A stretch of 64,000 nucleotides of DNA from an uncultured Pelagimonas sp. (GTDB taxonomy: Bacteria > Pseudomonadota > Alphaproteobacteria > Rhodobacterales > Rhodobacteraceae). This document shows positions 9,020-17,307 of this stretch, piece after piece. Both the position numbers and the translations under genes were made by a program. The stretch is taken from positions 1 to 64,000 of the forward strand of contig CANMIH010000002.1 of assembly GCA_947497905.1 (NCBI GenBank), given 5' to 3'. How positions within the stretch are numbered: position 1 is the stretch's first letter; each line of letters opens with the position of its first letter. The notes under the pieces were generated by a model, which saw nothing but the letters and a program-made list of their open reading frames with translations, was not told the origin of the DNA and did not search any database.

Positions 9020-9049
9020 CGGAGGGTCGGCCCCAGGCCTGACCCTCCG
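9020..9049 (+). terminator. Hairpin after the DUF1761 gene
   Basis: CGGAGGGTC and GACCCTCCG make a 9-bp GC-rich stem around a 12-base loop, starting seven bases after the stop codon. No T-run follows, so it may be a mRNA-stabilising or Rho-linked 3' end and not a simple intrinsic terminator. Confidence 0.4.
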
Positions 9050-9133
9050 CTCACCCACGTGCTCCCTAAACACCACACGTGAAAACGAATTCTTTGGTCC
9101 GACCCTTCTAGCCAGTGATTTGAACATAACGCC

Positions 9134-9142
9134 TTATCCACA
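9134..9142 (+). promoter_or_regulatory. Isolated consensus DnaA box
   Basis: TTATCCACA matches the strong DnaA-box consensus exactly and lies in the intergenic gap 9050-9190. No second box was seen nearby. One 9-mer can occur by chance, so function is uncertain. Confidence 0.3.
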
Positions 9143-9189
9143 ACCACGCAAATTGCAAATACCGGCAATTGCACCCAGTTCATTAACAC

Positions 9190-9213
9190 AAAAGGCCCCA
9201 CCAAGGGGGCCTT
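9190..9213 (-). terminator. Terminator of the DUF2853 gene
   Basis: AAGGCCCC and GGGGCCTT form a stem around a short loop. On the minus strand it is followed by TTTTGTGTT, a good intrinsic terminator tail. It lies about 23 bases beyond the stop of the DUF2853 gene. Confidence 0.65.
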
Positions 9214-9235
9214 CCGAATAGAATAGACGCCAATA

Positions 9236-9577
9236 TTAGCCGTAAACAGCTTCTTTGCCGAAGTGCTTGGTCAGCATGTAATACACAACCGCACGGTATT
9301 TATTACGCTCGGATTTTCCATAAACTTCAACAACCTGATTGATCGCATCCATCAACTCAGGACCATCTGCCAGACCCAGCTTTTTCACCAGAAAATTCGC
9401 TTTAACGGTTTCCAGCTCGCTGTCCTGCGACGACGCGACAGTCGATGCATCATCGTTGTAAATCGCTGGACCACAGCCGATTGTGACCTTGGTCAAAAGA
9501 TCCATATCCGGCTCCATGCCGCATTTGTTGCGCAGGTCATCCGCATATTTTGCGATCAGGTCGTCACGTTTGCCCAT
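9236..9577 (-). CDS. DUF2853 family protein
   Basis: Small soluble helical protein (113 aa) of DUF2853, function unknown. The opening MGKRDDLIAKYADDLR and the C-terminal YRAVVYYMLTKHFGK segment are the recognisable parts. The ATG at 9577 has GAGGGAG seven bases upstream and is preferred over the in-frame start at 9619. A GC hairpin (CCGGGG/CCCCGG, 9594-9611) lies in its probable leader. Monocistronic, with its own terminator. Confidence 0.8.
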   Translation of the reverse strand: MGKRDDLIAKYADDLRNKCGMEPDMDLLTKVTIGCGPAIYNDDASTVASSQDSELETVKANFLVKKLGLADGPELMDAINQVVEVYGKSERNKYRAVVYYMLTKHFGKEAVYG

Positions 9578-9801
9578 GTCAAACTCCCTCGTGCCGGGGT
9601 TATACCCCCGGTAAGTCATACAATTAACGGGCCAATCCCAGCCCCCGATCGGTAGGTTAAGGGTTATTCAATTTCTGGCAATGGGTAAATCCACAGCCCA
9701 TTTCCCCGCTCACAGGTCACGTAAACGACCAAACGTCGGTCGCGTGCGAAACAGACGTCACATCCCCACTGCGCAAACCTTCCTAAAACAGGGAGGATAT
9801 A

Positions 9802-10668
9802 TTGGGACTTACAGAGACAGAAAAAGCCGCCTACGCAAAAGATGGCTTTGTTGCCGGTGTTCCCGCCTTTAGCGCGGAAGAGACGGCCGCCATCCGTGCC
9901 GAGATAGAAGCACTGGAGGCTCAGCATAGCGCAGGCGCATCCGGTAGGCCGCTCAATCACTATTTTCGGGTCAATGGCCAACTGGTGATTCCGCTCCTCG
10001 CTAAACTTGCCCGCACCCCGGCCATCTTAGAGAAAGTGGCGGATGTTCTGGGACCAAACCTGCTTGTCTGGTCGGTTGAGCTTTTTATCAAAGAGCCGCA
10101 CACAAAATCCGTCGTCAGTTGGCACCAGGACATCACCTATTGGGGCATGGGGGAAACTGACGAAGAGGTCACCGCCTGGGTCGCCCTGTCGGATGTCTCG
10201 GTCGAGGCGGGATGCATGCGATTTATCCCCGGTAGCCATAAAAACAGCATCGTGGATCACGCAGATACATTTGATGAAGACAATCTCTTGTCACGCGGCC
10301 AGGAAATTGCGGATGTGGACGAGACGAAATCGGTTCATGGCCCACTGAAACCCGGTGAAATGTCATTCCACCATGGACGATGTTTTCACGCCTCTGGCCC
10401 CAACCAGTCCAATGATCGCCGTATCGGACTGGCCATTCGGTATGTCACCCCAGAGGTGCGCCAGGCTGACACCGGACCGGATTATGCGATCCCAGTGCGC
10501 GGTGTTGATATGCATCAGGGCTGGATCCCGGTCGCAGGTGCCAGCAGCCTGTTTCACCCCGATGACCTGGCCCTCTATGATCAAGTTCTGAAACACCAAT
10601 CCACAACATTGGCAGGCAACGCAGATGGCGATGTCGCCCTTTATGAAACCGCAGGAGGCAGCGCATGA
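9802..10668 (+). CDS. PhyH-type Fe(II)/2-oxoglutarate dioxygenase, PhnY-like candidate
   Basis: Phytanoyl-CoA dioxygenase superfamily enzyme (288 aa), a non-heme iron oxygenase that uses 2-oxoglutarate and O2 to hydroxylate a substrate. The iron triad is visible: H108 and D110 in SWHQD, and H196 in CFHASGPN, followed by an arginine near 206-207 for 2-oxoglutarate. The start is TTG 9802, supported by GGGAGG five bases upstream. Its stop overlaps the start of the HD-domain gene (ATGA), so the two are coupled. This pairing recalls PhnY/PhnZ, where the first enzyme hydroxylates 2-aminoethylphosphonate at C1. No phosphonate transport or other phn genes are nearby, so the substrate is unproven. Confidence 0.82.
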   Translation: MGLTETEKAAYAKDGFVAGVPAFSAEETAAIRAEIEALEAQHSAGASGRPLNHYFRVNGQLVIPLLAKLARTPAILEKVADVLGPNLLVWSVELFIKEPHTKSVVSWHQDITYWGMGETDEEVTAWVALSDVSVEAGCMRFIPGSHKNSIVDHADTFDEDNLLSRGQEIADVDETKSVHGPLKPGEMSFHHGRCFHASGPNQSNDRRIGLAIRYVTPEVRQADTGPDYAIPVRGVDMHQGWIPVAGASSLFHPDDLALYDQVLKHQSTTLAGNADGDVALYETAGGSA

Positions 10669-11270
10669 GCGAGACACCCACAGTCAGCTTTACCCAGATG
10701 AAAGACGGCACCAAAGAAGAATATCTGATGCTGCACGAGCTGGAAAAGCCTTATCACGCGCTCACCGCAGATCGCATTCTCGACGAAATGCGCCGCCAGG
10801 GTGAAGTCTCACTGGAAGGCTATAAGATCAACCGCCTTCAACATGGGTTGCAATCCGCCACACGGGCCGAGGCCGATGGCGCCGACATTGATTGGATTGT
10901 CGGAGCGCTTTTACACGATGTGGGAGACGGGCTTGCCCCTCAAAACCACGACAGGTTTAGCGCCGAGGTGATCCGTCCGTTTGTGCGCTGGGATGTGTCC
11001 TGGGTGATCGAACATCATGGTATTTTCCAGATGCTATATTACGCACGTCATTATGGTTGGGACGAAAACGCTCGCGACCAGTTCAAAGATCATCCTTGCT
11101 TCAACAGCTGTGCGGAATTCTGCGAACGGTGGGATCAATCCTCCTTCGACCCAGACTACCCAATGAAACCCCTTGAATATTGGGAGCCGATGGTGCGCGA
11201 GGTCTTTGCACGAAAAGCCTATGACCCAGACGTCATCCGTGAGGGATACGTCTCGCCCCTCACAAGTTAA
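10665..11270 (+). CDS. HD-domain protein, candidate PhnZ-like mixed-valent diiron oxygenase
   Basis: HD-superfamily protein of 201 aa. All six metal ligands expected of the PhnZ/TmpB oxygenase group can be placed: H60 (NRLQHGLQ), H84-D85 (LLHDVGD), H95 (NHD), H117 or H118 (EHHG) and D157 (ERWDQ). As I recall the published PhnZ sequence, the 24-residue spacing from first His to the HD pair is the same, and the WD...P.EYW segment aligns. PhnZ-type enzymes cleave a C-P bond with O2 instead of hydrolysing a phosphoester, and such genes are often annotated only as HD phosphohydrolases. The start overlaps the dioxygenase stop. The 3' end overlaps the convergent hxlR gene by four bases. Confidence 0.8.
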   Translation: MSETPTVSFTQMKDGTKEEYLMLHELEKPYHALTADRILDEMRRQGEVSLEGYKINRLQHGLQSATRAEADGADIDWIVGALLHDVGDGLAPQNHDRFSAEVIRPFVRWDVSWVIEHHGIFQMLYYARHYGWDENARDQFKDHPCFNSCAEFCERWDQSSFDPDYPMKPLEYWEPMVREVFARKAYDPDVIREGYVSPLTS

Positions 11271-11644
11271 GTCGTGGCGGTTTTCGCGTCACGGCGTCGT
11301 TGAAACACATCAGCGATCTCGTCGCGGTTTTCCAATGCCCAGCTATGTAACAACGAGAGCGGTTCAATGAATCGCTCTCCATCGGTTGTCAGCCTGTATT
11401 CGACATGCGGCGGCACAACATCATAAACGATCCGCTCAACAACGCCCCAATCTTCGAGATTGCGCAGCGATTGCGTCAGCATCTTTTTGGAAATTCCCTC
11501 CAGCCGTTTCGCCAACACTCCCGGCCGCTGCGGGCCAGTTGAGAGTGCGTAAATCAAGCCCGGCACCCATTTTTCTGACATCATCTCGATCAACTGCCGG
11601 GTGGCACATTTCTTGTCATAGATATCTTGAGTGATCACCTGCAT
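11267..11644 (-). CDS. HxlR family transcriptional regulator
   Basis: Winged-helix regulator (125 aa) of the HxlR group. It has the characteristic EKWVPGLIYAL...RPGVLAKRLEGISKKMLTQ segments and RNLEDWGVVER wing region. A cysteine near the N-terminus (C13 in KKCATRQ) sits where redox- or aldehyde-sensing HxlR proteins carry theirs. It diverges from the DUF1330 gene at 11746 and probably regulates it. It is convergent with the HD-domain gene and shares four bases with it. Confidence 0.88.
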   Translation of the reverse strand: MQVITQDIYDKKCATRQLIEMMSEKWVPGLIYALSTGPQRPGVLAKRLEGISKKMLTQSLRNLEDWGVVERIVYDVVPPHVEYRLTTDGERFIEPLSLLHSWALENRDEIADVFQRRRDAKTATT

Positions 11645-11745
11645 GCAAAAACCTTCATGGTTACCTTTGGGTGCCTAGTTGAAGCTTAGTGCCCCACCTC
11701 CACATCCTAGAGCACAAACAAAACAAAGTGCAAAAGGATCTCACC

Positions 11746-12042
11746 ATGCCCGCATATATGCTTACCTTTCTTCGTGTCGAAGACGCCGAAACACATGCTC
11801 GCGACTATCTCCCTGATGCCCATGCGATTTTGCTGAAATATGGTGGAAAGCCCCTCGCAATCACCGAACACTTTGATGTTCTTGAGGGAAATCTGCCTGA
11901 GGGGCGTTTGATATTGATGGAATTTCCGAGCGCGCAGGCGGCCAAAGATTACTACCTTGGTCCAGAGCACGCGCCCTATAAGGCCATTCTCGACAAGGTC
12001 GCCTCAAGTGATCTGATGGTTTTTGAGGGTCTCCCGGCATAG
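11746..12042 (+). CDS. DUF1330 family protein
   Basis: Small ferredoxin-like (dimeric alpha-beta barrel) protein of 98 aa, DUF1330, function unknown. The start MPAYMLTFLRVED and the ILMEFPSAQAAKDYY..PEHAPYKAIL segment are the family signature. The ATG at 11746 follows AAAGGA; the in-frame start at 11689 lies in the promoter region. It is divergent from hxlR, a common regulator-target arrangement. Confidence 0.85.
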   Translation: MPAYMLTFLRVEDAETHARDYLPDAHAILLKYGGKPLAITEHFDVLEGNLPEGRLILMEFPSAQAAKDYYLGPEHAPYKAILDKVASSDLMVFEGLPA

Positions 12043-12055
12043 CAGGCCCTAAAAT

Positions 12056-12089
12056 AGAAAAACCGCCGTCCCGGCGGGGCGGCGGCTTT
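12056..12089 (-). terminator. Terminator of ahcY, possibly bidirectional
   Basis: AACCGCCG and CGGCGGCT form the stem around an 11-base GC-rich loop. On the minus strand it is followed by TTTTTCTATTTT, a good intrinsic tail for ahcY. On the plus strand, after the DUF1330 gene, the tail is only TTTCC. Confidence 0.7.
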
Positions 12090-12112
12090 CCTCGATGTGC
12101 TAAGATCGGCCC

Positions 12113-13501
12113 TTAGTAGCGGTAATGCTCGGGCTTGAAGGGTCCTTCAGGGGTGACGCCAATATAAGCTGCTTGCTCAGACGTCAACTTGGTCAGTTTC
12201 GCGCCGACGCGACCCAAATGCAAGGCTGCAACCTTTTCATCCAGATGCTTGGGCAGGATATAAACCTCGTTTTTGTACTGATCGCCGCGCAGGAAGAGCT
12301 CCATCTGAGCCAAAACCTGGTTGGTGAACGAGGCAGACATCACAAATGATGGGTGTCCGGTCGCGTTGCCAAGGTTCAGCAAACGGCCTTCAGACAGCAG
12401 AATGATCCGGCTGCCCGACGGCATCTCGATCATATCCACCTGTTCTTTGATGTTGGTCCATTTGTGATTTTTCAGAGCCGCGACCTGGATCTCATTGTCG
12501 AAGTGGCCGATATTGCCGACAATCGCCATATCCTTCATCTCGCGCATATGCTCGATGCGGATGATGTCTTTGTTGCCGGTGGTGGTGATGAAGATATCTG
12601 CATCGGCCAGAGCCTCTTCCAGCAGAACAACTTCAAACCCGTCCATCGCCGCCTGCAGCGCGCAAATCGGATCCGCTTCGGTGATTTTGACACGCGCACC
12701 AGCCCCCGCCAGCGATGCTGCCGAGCCTTTGCCCACATCGCCATACCCACACACAACAGCAACCTTGCCGGCCATCATGGTGTCGGTGGCGCGGCGGATG
12801 CCATCGACCAGCGATTCTTTACAGCCATATTTGTTGTCGAATTTCGACTTGGTGACGCTGTCGTTGACGTTGATTGCAGGGAAGGGCAGCTGGCCGTTTT
12901 TCTGCAGCTCGTACAGGCGGTGCACGCCGGTGGTGGTTTCTTCCGACACGCCCATGATCGCATCTCGGGTTTTGGTGAACCAACCGGGGCTTGCCGCCAT
13001 GCGCTTTTTGATCTGCTCCTTGATCACAGCCTCTTCTTCCGAGGTCGGAACTGGAATGATGTCTTCGCCAGCTTCAGCACGCGCACCCAGCAGAATGTAT
13101 AGTGTTGCGTCGCCGCCATCGTCGAGGATCATGTTGGCGCCTTCGGGGAACATGAAGGATTTATCCAAGTAATCCCAATGCTCTTCCAGCGACTGACCTT
13201 TGATCGCAAAGACCGGGATGTTACCCGCAGCAATTGCCGCTGCCGCATGATCCTGTGTCGAGAAGATGTTGCAAGACGCCCAGCGCACATCCGCACCGAG
13301 GTGTACCAGTGTTTCGATCAGACAGGCGGTCTGAATGGTCATATGCAGCGACCCAACGATGCGCGCACCTTTCAGTGGCTTGCTGTCACCGTATTCGTCA
13401 CGCAGCGCCATCAGGCCCGGCATTTCGGTTTCTGCGATGTCGAGTTCTTTGCGGCCGAACTCAGCCAGCGAAATGTCCTTGACGATGTAATCTTGGGCCA
13501 T
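12113..13501 (-). CDS. ahcY: S-adenosylhomocysteine hydrolase
   Basis: Splits S-adenosylhomocysteine into adenosine and homocysteine, clearing the inhibitor left by methyltransferases. The NAD-binding motif [10 protein letters not shown] and the C-terminal [10 protein letters not shown] signature are present, together with the extra internal segment usual in the bacterial/plant form. The ATG at 13501 (MAQDYIVKD, 462 aa) has GGAGG seven bases upstream; the longer frame to 13546 is not needed. In Rhodobacter capsulatus ahcY is linked to the regA locus. Here regA is about 4 kb away, with unrelated genes between. Confidence 0.97.
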   Translation of the reverse strand: MAQDYIVKDISLAEFGRKELDIAETEMPGLMALRDEYGDSKPLKGARIVGSLHMTIQTACLIETLVHLGADVRWASCNIFSTQDHAAAAIAAGNIPVFAIKGQSLEEHWDYLDKSFMFPEGANMILDDGGDATLYILLGARAEAGEDIIPVPTSEEEAVIKEQIKKRMAASPGWFTKTRDAIMGVSEETTTGVHRLYELQKNGQLPFPAINVNDSVTKSKFDNKYGCKESLVDGIRRATDTMMAGKVAVVCGYGDVGKGSAASLAGAGARVKITEADPICALQAAMDGFEVVLLEEALADADIFITTTGNKDIIRIEHMREMKDMAIVGNIGHFDNEIQVAALKNHKWTNIKEQVDMIEMPSGSRIILLSEGRLLNLGNATGHPSFVMSASFTNQVLAQMELFLRGDQYKNEVYILPKHLDEKVAALHLGRVGAKLTKLTSEQAAYIGVTPEGPFKPEHYRY

Positions 13502-13605
13502 CGGGTCGCCTCCAAAAGATGTTTGCGTTTGCGCGGGCACTATCATTCCTTACGGAATTCAGCAACGCGCATAACACGCAGACACTCATGAATTGCGGGT
13601 AAACG

Positions 13606-13620
13606 CCGGTCTCTGACCGG
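13606..13620. repeat. Short perfect inverted repeat upstream of ahcY
   Basis: CCGGTC-TCT-GACCGG lies about 105 bases upstream of the ahcY start, in a 270-base gap between ahcY and the next gene. It has no T-run. It could be a protein-binding site or part of the 5' leader. The rest of the gap shows no gene or known riboswitch that I can recognise. Confidence 0.35.
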
Positions 13621-13771
13621 ATGTGAGGCCACTCGACACAAGGCACATATCTGACGACAATGGGCTCTATGATGTCATCAGATCCATCAGGCCCGAAACA
13701 TCTCTGTCCTCACCCACATTGATCGTCTGGATGATATGCGAAAGTAAGCATCAGTTAAAAGCGGGCAGCCC

Positions 13772-14089
13772 TCAACTGGCGATATCGTCGACCACTTTCA
13801 TTGGGGGCAGATCAAAGTAATCCGTTCCCGAGGCAACGATACAGCTCAGCCCACGGGCATTGGTGATCAACACCGTAAAGGTTCCGGTTTGTTCCGAGCT
13901 CCATATCTCGACAACTGCACTGCCTGAACTGCCACCTGCCAGGCCCCCGCCAACCATATGTTCTGTATATTTATCCTTCAGTCGGTCCACGACAATGTCG
14001 CGTGGGGCACAGCTTGATTGTGCGAAAACCGGAGGGGCGATCGCGGCCATGCCAAAGACAAGCGCGGCCTTCATCAGTCGCTTGAACAT
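13772..14089 (-). CDS. Small secreted protein, function unknown
   Basis: I do not recognise a family. A Sec signal peptide is clear (MFKRLMKAALVFGMAAIAPPVFAQ, cut after AFAQ or just before). The mature part is about 80 aa with two cysteines (SSCAP near the N-terminus, LSCIV later), which could pair in the periplasm. It includes a beta-rich stretch, SAVVEIWSSEQTGTFTVLIT. The ATG at 14089 has AGGAG six bases upstream. Monocistronic on the minus strand, divergent from the HD-domain gene at 14297. Confidence 0.65.
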   Translation of the reverse strand: MFKRLMKAALVFGMAAIAPPVFAQSSCAPRDIVVDRLKDKYTEHMVGGGLAGGSSGSAVVEIWSSEQTGTFTVLITNARGLSCIVASGTDYFDLPPMKVVDDIAS

Positions 14090-14122
14090 CACAAGCTCCT
14101 TTCCTATTGATTTGGGTCTGAA

Positions 14123-14154
14123 GGGGGCGCAGCAGGAGAGAGGCCTGCGCCCCC
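14123..14154. repeat. Strong GC-rich inverted repeat in the leader region of the secreted-protein gene
   Basis: GGGGGCGCAG and CTGCGCCCCC make a perfect 10-bp stem around a 12-base loop. No T-run follows on either strand. It is 33 bases upstream of the minus-strand gene, so it would fold in that gene's 5' leader if transcription starts further out. Confidence 0.4.
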
Positions 14155-14296
14155 CGGATGCTTAATATATGGGAATGCCACAGCCGCGAAAAAACACACA
14201 TGTGTTCACGAGTTCGGTGGCAGCCGGTGATCCCTACCCATGAGCCTGCGCTGCAATTGTGGCTTTTTCTGGGCAAGTCAATTTTGAGGTGGCATA

Positions 14297-14893
14297 ATGG
14301 CAACACAGCTACGGGCATGGCAACGGATGCTGTCAGGGCGCAGATTGGATCTTTTGGATCCTACGCCGGTCGATATCGAGATAGAAGATATCGCACACGG
14401 CCTTGCCTTTGTCGCCCGCTGGAATGGTCAGACCCGTGGTGATTTCCCTTATTCTGTCGCCGAACATTCCCTCTTGGTCGAAGAAATCTTTGGGCGGCTT
14501 TACCCCAAAGCCACACCAGCTCAGCGATTGACTGCGCTGTTACACGATGCGCCCGAATATGTGATTGGTGACATGATTTCGCCGGTGAAAGCCGCCGTTG
14601 GTCCGGGCTATGACGAGCTCGACAAGCGACTGACCGCCGCGATCCACATTCGTTTTGGCCTGCCTGCCGCTGTGCCTGTACGGCTTAAGCAACGGATCAA
14701 GCGTGCCGACAAAATCAGCGCCTGGATGGAGGCCACGCAGATTGCAGGGTTCACGACCGCTGAAGCCAACAAGTTTTTCGGCCGCCCCGACCCGGACATC
14801 ATCACCGGGCTTTCAATTCAGCTGCGTGCGCCTTTGGACGTGCGTACAGATTTCACCCAACGCCACGAAACTCTCTTAGGAGCACTGACATGA
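14297..14893 (+). CDS. HD-domain phosphohydrolase, YfbR (5'-nucleotidase)-like
   Basis: HD hydrolase of 198 aa. Metal-binding residues are visible in SVAEHSLLVEE (first His), LLHDAPEYVIGDM (HD pair) and RADKISAWMEA (last Asp). This pattern matches the YfbR/HDDC2 group, which dephosphorylates deoxynucleoside monophosphates. Substrate choice here is inferred. It has no Phn-type context. The stop overlaps the start of the GNAT gene (ATGA). Confidence 0.82.
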   Translation: MATQLRAWQRMLSGRRLDLLDPTPVDIEIEDIAHGLAFVARWNGQTRGDFPYSVAEHSLLVEEIFGRLYPKATPAQRLTALLHDAPEYVIGDMISPVKAAVGPGYDELDKRLTAAIHIRFGLPAAVPVRLKQRIKRADKISAWMEATQIAGFTTAEANKFFGRPDPDIITGLSIQLRAPLDVRTDFTQRHETLLGALT

Positions 14894-15369
14894 TCACCGT
14901 TCGCCGCGCCGGTATGCTGGATGCCCGCCAAATGGCCGAGCTTTTGAACGCCATCATCAAAATTGGCGGCACCACGGCCATCACTGAACCCGTCCAGGCC
15001 GAAGACATGAAATCCTGGATGCAGAGCGATAAATCGATCTGGCATGTGGCAGAAGATGACACCGGCGAGATATTGGGATTTCAGTGGGTCGAGCCTCACG
15101 AAAAGCTGCCGCCTGAAGCGACAAACATTGCAACCTTTGCTCAGGTTGGAAAAACCGGGATGGGTATCGGATCATCTCTCTTTCGTGCGACGGAAAAGGC
15201 TGCACGTGAGTTGGGATTTCAATGGATCAACGCGGAGATACGCGCCGACAATGAAGGTGGATTGATCTACTATCAAAGTCGCGGCTTCGAAGACTACGCC
15301 CGCACAACGGGTGTCACGCTGGCGAATGGGCAGATTGTCGACAAAGTTCACAAACGTTTCAATCTCTGA
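14890..15369 (+). CDS. GNAT family N-acetyltransferase
   Basis: GCN5-related acetyltransferase of 159 aa. The acetyl-CoA-binding region is FAQVGKTGMGIGSSLFRATEKAARELG, with the Q/GxGxG/A-like turn. A C-terminal YYQSRGFEDYA motif is typical of the fold. The opening MITVRRAGMLDARQMAEL is the usual beta1-alpha1 start. The acceptor is unknown. It is translationally coupled to the upstream HD-domain gene. Confidence 0.85.
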   Translation: MITVRRAGMLDARQMAELLNAIIKIGGTTAITEPVQAEDMKSWMQSDKSIWHVAEDDTGEILGFQWVEPHEKLPPEATNIATFAQVGKTGMGIGSSLFRATEKAARELGFQWINAEIRADNEGGLIYYQSRGFEDYARTTGVTLANGQIVDKVHKRFNL

Positions 15370-15472
15370 GGTCCACTTTCCTTCAATCAGAAACAATTTA
15401 ATCGAATTGTTGCCACATTCACCTGACACACAGGGGACACTCAATTTGACCCTGTGGTGCTGGAGCGACCCC

Positions 15473-16189
15473 GTGTTTGTGAAGAAATCTGCATATTTTG
15501 CCCTTTTGATCCTGACCCTGAGCGCCTGTGGAGCCCAGGTTAAATCACCAATTTCGAGCACAATGGGCAGCACCCCGGTCATCGCTCATACTGATCAGGA
15601 ACGCGCGCTTGCCGATCAAGCGCATGCGTTAGACCGTCTTTCACGGGATATGGTGCGTAAGTCCACCACCACCGGCGCAGCCATTGGCGCGGTCGCCGGA
15701 TGTGGTTTGGCCATTGTATCCTCCTCTGCCAAAGCTCAGTGCCTAAAAGGCGCAGTGGCGGGTGGAGTTATTGGCGGTGTTGCCGGGTATGCCCATGGCC
15801 AATCACAGGTTCAGAAACGTGTCGAATTGATTTCCGCCAACACATTGCTACCCAGCGTGCGTCAAACGAAAGACCAGCTTGAGGTGGTCAAAGGTGGCGT
15901 GGCCTCTGTCATCGCCCGGCAGGACGCCGAACTGATGCAGATGAAATCACAACTTGCGCTGGCGCAGATCAGCCAAGCGCAGTATGATGCACGGATTTCG
16001 GCCATTAAGGCGTCGCGGGCCGAGCTTGCCCATGCACTTACCCAAAGCGCCGCCAATGCGGGTCAAGCCAACGCAGCCGTCAAAGACGCCGTGCGCAGAG
16101 GTCAGACAGGTTTGGGCTGGTATCTGCTGGAGACCAAAAAAATCCAAGACGAAAGCCTGTCTGCGAGGGCGCAAATCTCACTCCTCTAA
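15473..16189 (+). CDS. Lipoprotein with glycine-zipper-like segment
   Basis: Envelope protein of about 238 aa. The GTG at 15473 has GGAG seven bases upstream and gives a lipoprotein signal ending in LILTLSAC, with the acylated cysteine near residue 19. The longer frame from 15311 overlaps the GNAT gene. After the signal come two small-residue hydrophobic stretches, TTTGAAIGAVAGCGLAIV and GAVAGGVIGGVAGYAHGQ. This glycine-zipper pattern is typical of membrane-inserted envelope lipoproteins. They are followed by a long helical, probably coiled-coil tail. Function unknown. A clear terminator follows. Confidence 0.7.
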   Translation: MFVKKSAYFALLILTLSACGAQVKSPISSTMGSTPVIAHTDQERALADQAHALDRLSRDMVRKSTTTGAAIGAVAGCGLAIVSSSAKAQCLKGAVAGGVIGGVAGYAHGQSQVQKRVELISANTLLPSVRQTKDQLEVVKGGVASVIARQDAELMQMKSQLALAQISQAQYDARISAIKASRAELAHALTQSAANAGQANAAVKDAVRRGQTGLGWYLLETKKIQDESLSARAQISLL

Positions 16190-16200
16190 CCTCGTTTCCA

Positions 16201-16227
16201 AGCCTCGGCCTCGCCGGGGCTTTTTTC
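16201..16227 (+). terminator. Intrinsic terminator of the lipoprotein gene
   Basis: AGCCTCGGC and GCCGGGGCT form the stem around CTC, followed by TTTTTT. It lies 11 bases after the stop codon. Confidence 0.88.
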
Positions 16228-16342
16228 TTGCTGCGCAGAAGACACGCCTTTCGGTACTAATTCTCACTGTCTCCATTAGTGTTGCTATTCAGAGCCCTAT
16301 ACCGATTACTTGGCTCAACTGGATACCCATCCTAAGAGAGAC

Positions 16343-17233
16343 ATGATGCATGACGACGACGTGCCTCTTTCACACCATGATGCGATGAGCATGATCCGCA
16401 GGCAGTTCCCCGAATTTGCCAGTGAACCCATTGCAGCGCGCAATGGTGCCGGAACCACCAACTATGTTTTCCAAATTGGAGAACACTATGCGGCCAGATT
16501 TCCACGCCGCCTGACACGCCCCGATGTTTGCCTCGAAACGCTGCGCACTGAAGCGGAGGCGATGACCGAGCTGAACCGTCATTGCAGCGTTCGCACCCCG
16601 ACACCCTATGCGATTGGCACCCCATCTGACGCCTACCCAATGCCATGGTCGATACAAAGCTGGATCACCGGAGAAGTTGCCACACCTCACGGTCAGGCAA
16701 GTTCCGCATCTTTCACCCAAGATCTGGCAAATCTCATCCTGTCGTTACGCGCAGCAGATTCGCAGGGACGGCCCTTCTGCGGTCAAGGACGCGGTGGAAG
16801 CCTGACTGATCACGATGGTTGGATGGAGCACTGCTTCTCCCAAAGTGAGATCCTCTTGAACGTGCCCCGCCTCAGACAAATGTGGTCGTCGCTCCGCACC
16901 CTGCCCAATCCTGGATCCGTGGTGATGAGTCACAAAGATCTTATCCCGGCGAATGTACTCATCGCGGATGATCGCCTTGTCGGGGTTCTCGATGGCGGAG
17001 GCTTTGACCCCGCCGATCCCGCGCTTGATCTTGTGGCGGGTTGGCACATGCTGGACACACGAAACCGCGACACGTTCCGCCAATATCTCGGTTGTGACGA
17101 TATAGAATGGCTTCGAGGCGCGGCCTGGGCATTCCAGCAGGCTATGGGACTTGTCTGGTACTACCAAAGGTCCAATCCTGACCTTTGTGACCTTGGGCGC
17201 AGTACGCTCAATCGCCTTTCCGAAGACGTATAA
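16343..17233 (+). CDS. Aminoglycoside phosphotransferase (APH)-family small-molecule kinase
   Basis: Protein-kinase-like fold enzyme of about 296 aa. The catalytic loop is SHKDLIPANVL (H197, D199, N204) and the metal-binding aspartate is D217 in GVLDGGGF, followed by DPADPALDL. The HxDxxxxN and later D are the APH signature. The usual Trp/Glu after the second Asp is replaced by glycines. Family members phosphorylate antibiotics, choline, homoserine or sugars; the substrate is unknown. The ATG at 16343 follows AAGAGAG. Single gene with no obvious partner. Confidence 0.75.
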   Translation: MMHDDDVPLSHHDAMSMIRRQFPEFASEPIAARNGAGTTNYVFQIGEHYAARFPRRLTRPDVCLETLRTEAEAMTELNRHCSVRTPTPYAIGTPSDAYPMPWSIQSWITGEVATPHGQASSASFTQDLANLILSLRAADSQGRPFCGQGRGGSLTDHDGWMEHCFSQSEILLNVPRLRQMWSSLRTLPNPGSVVMSHKDLIPANVLIADDRLVGVLDGGGFDPADPALDLVAGWHMLDTRNRDTFRQYLGCDDIEWLRGAAWAFQQAMGLVWYYQRSNPDLCDLGRSTLNRLSEDV

Positions 17234-17307
17234 CTCTAATTCACCCAACCAATCCACCTGCAAAATTTGCACTTGGCAGACAAGAACAAAACGCTAACAT
17301 AGCGCAC

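Noticed and set aside
9578-9801. A riboswitch or small RNA in the gap before the PhyH gene
   Set aside because: Only a short CCGGGG/CCCCGG hairpin near the DUF2853 leader stands out; no known aptamer pattern was recognised.
9802-11270. Naming the oxygenase pair phnY and phnZ
   Set aside because: No phosphonate transporter or other phn gene is adjacent and residues near the first His differ from PhnZ. The specific substrate cannot be claimed.
13502-13771. A SAM, SAH or SAM/SAH riboswitch upstream of ahcY
   Set aside because: I looked for the conserved cores on the minus strand and saw none; only a short inverted repeat is present.
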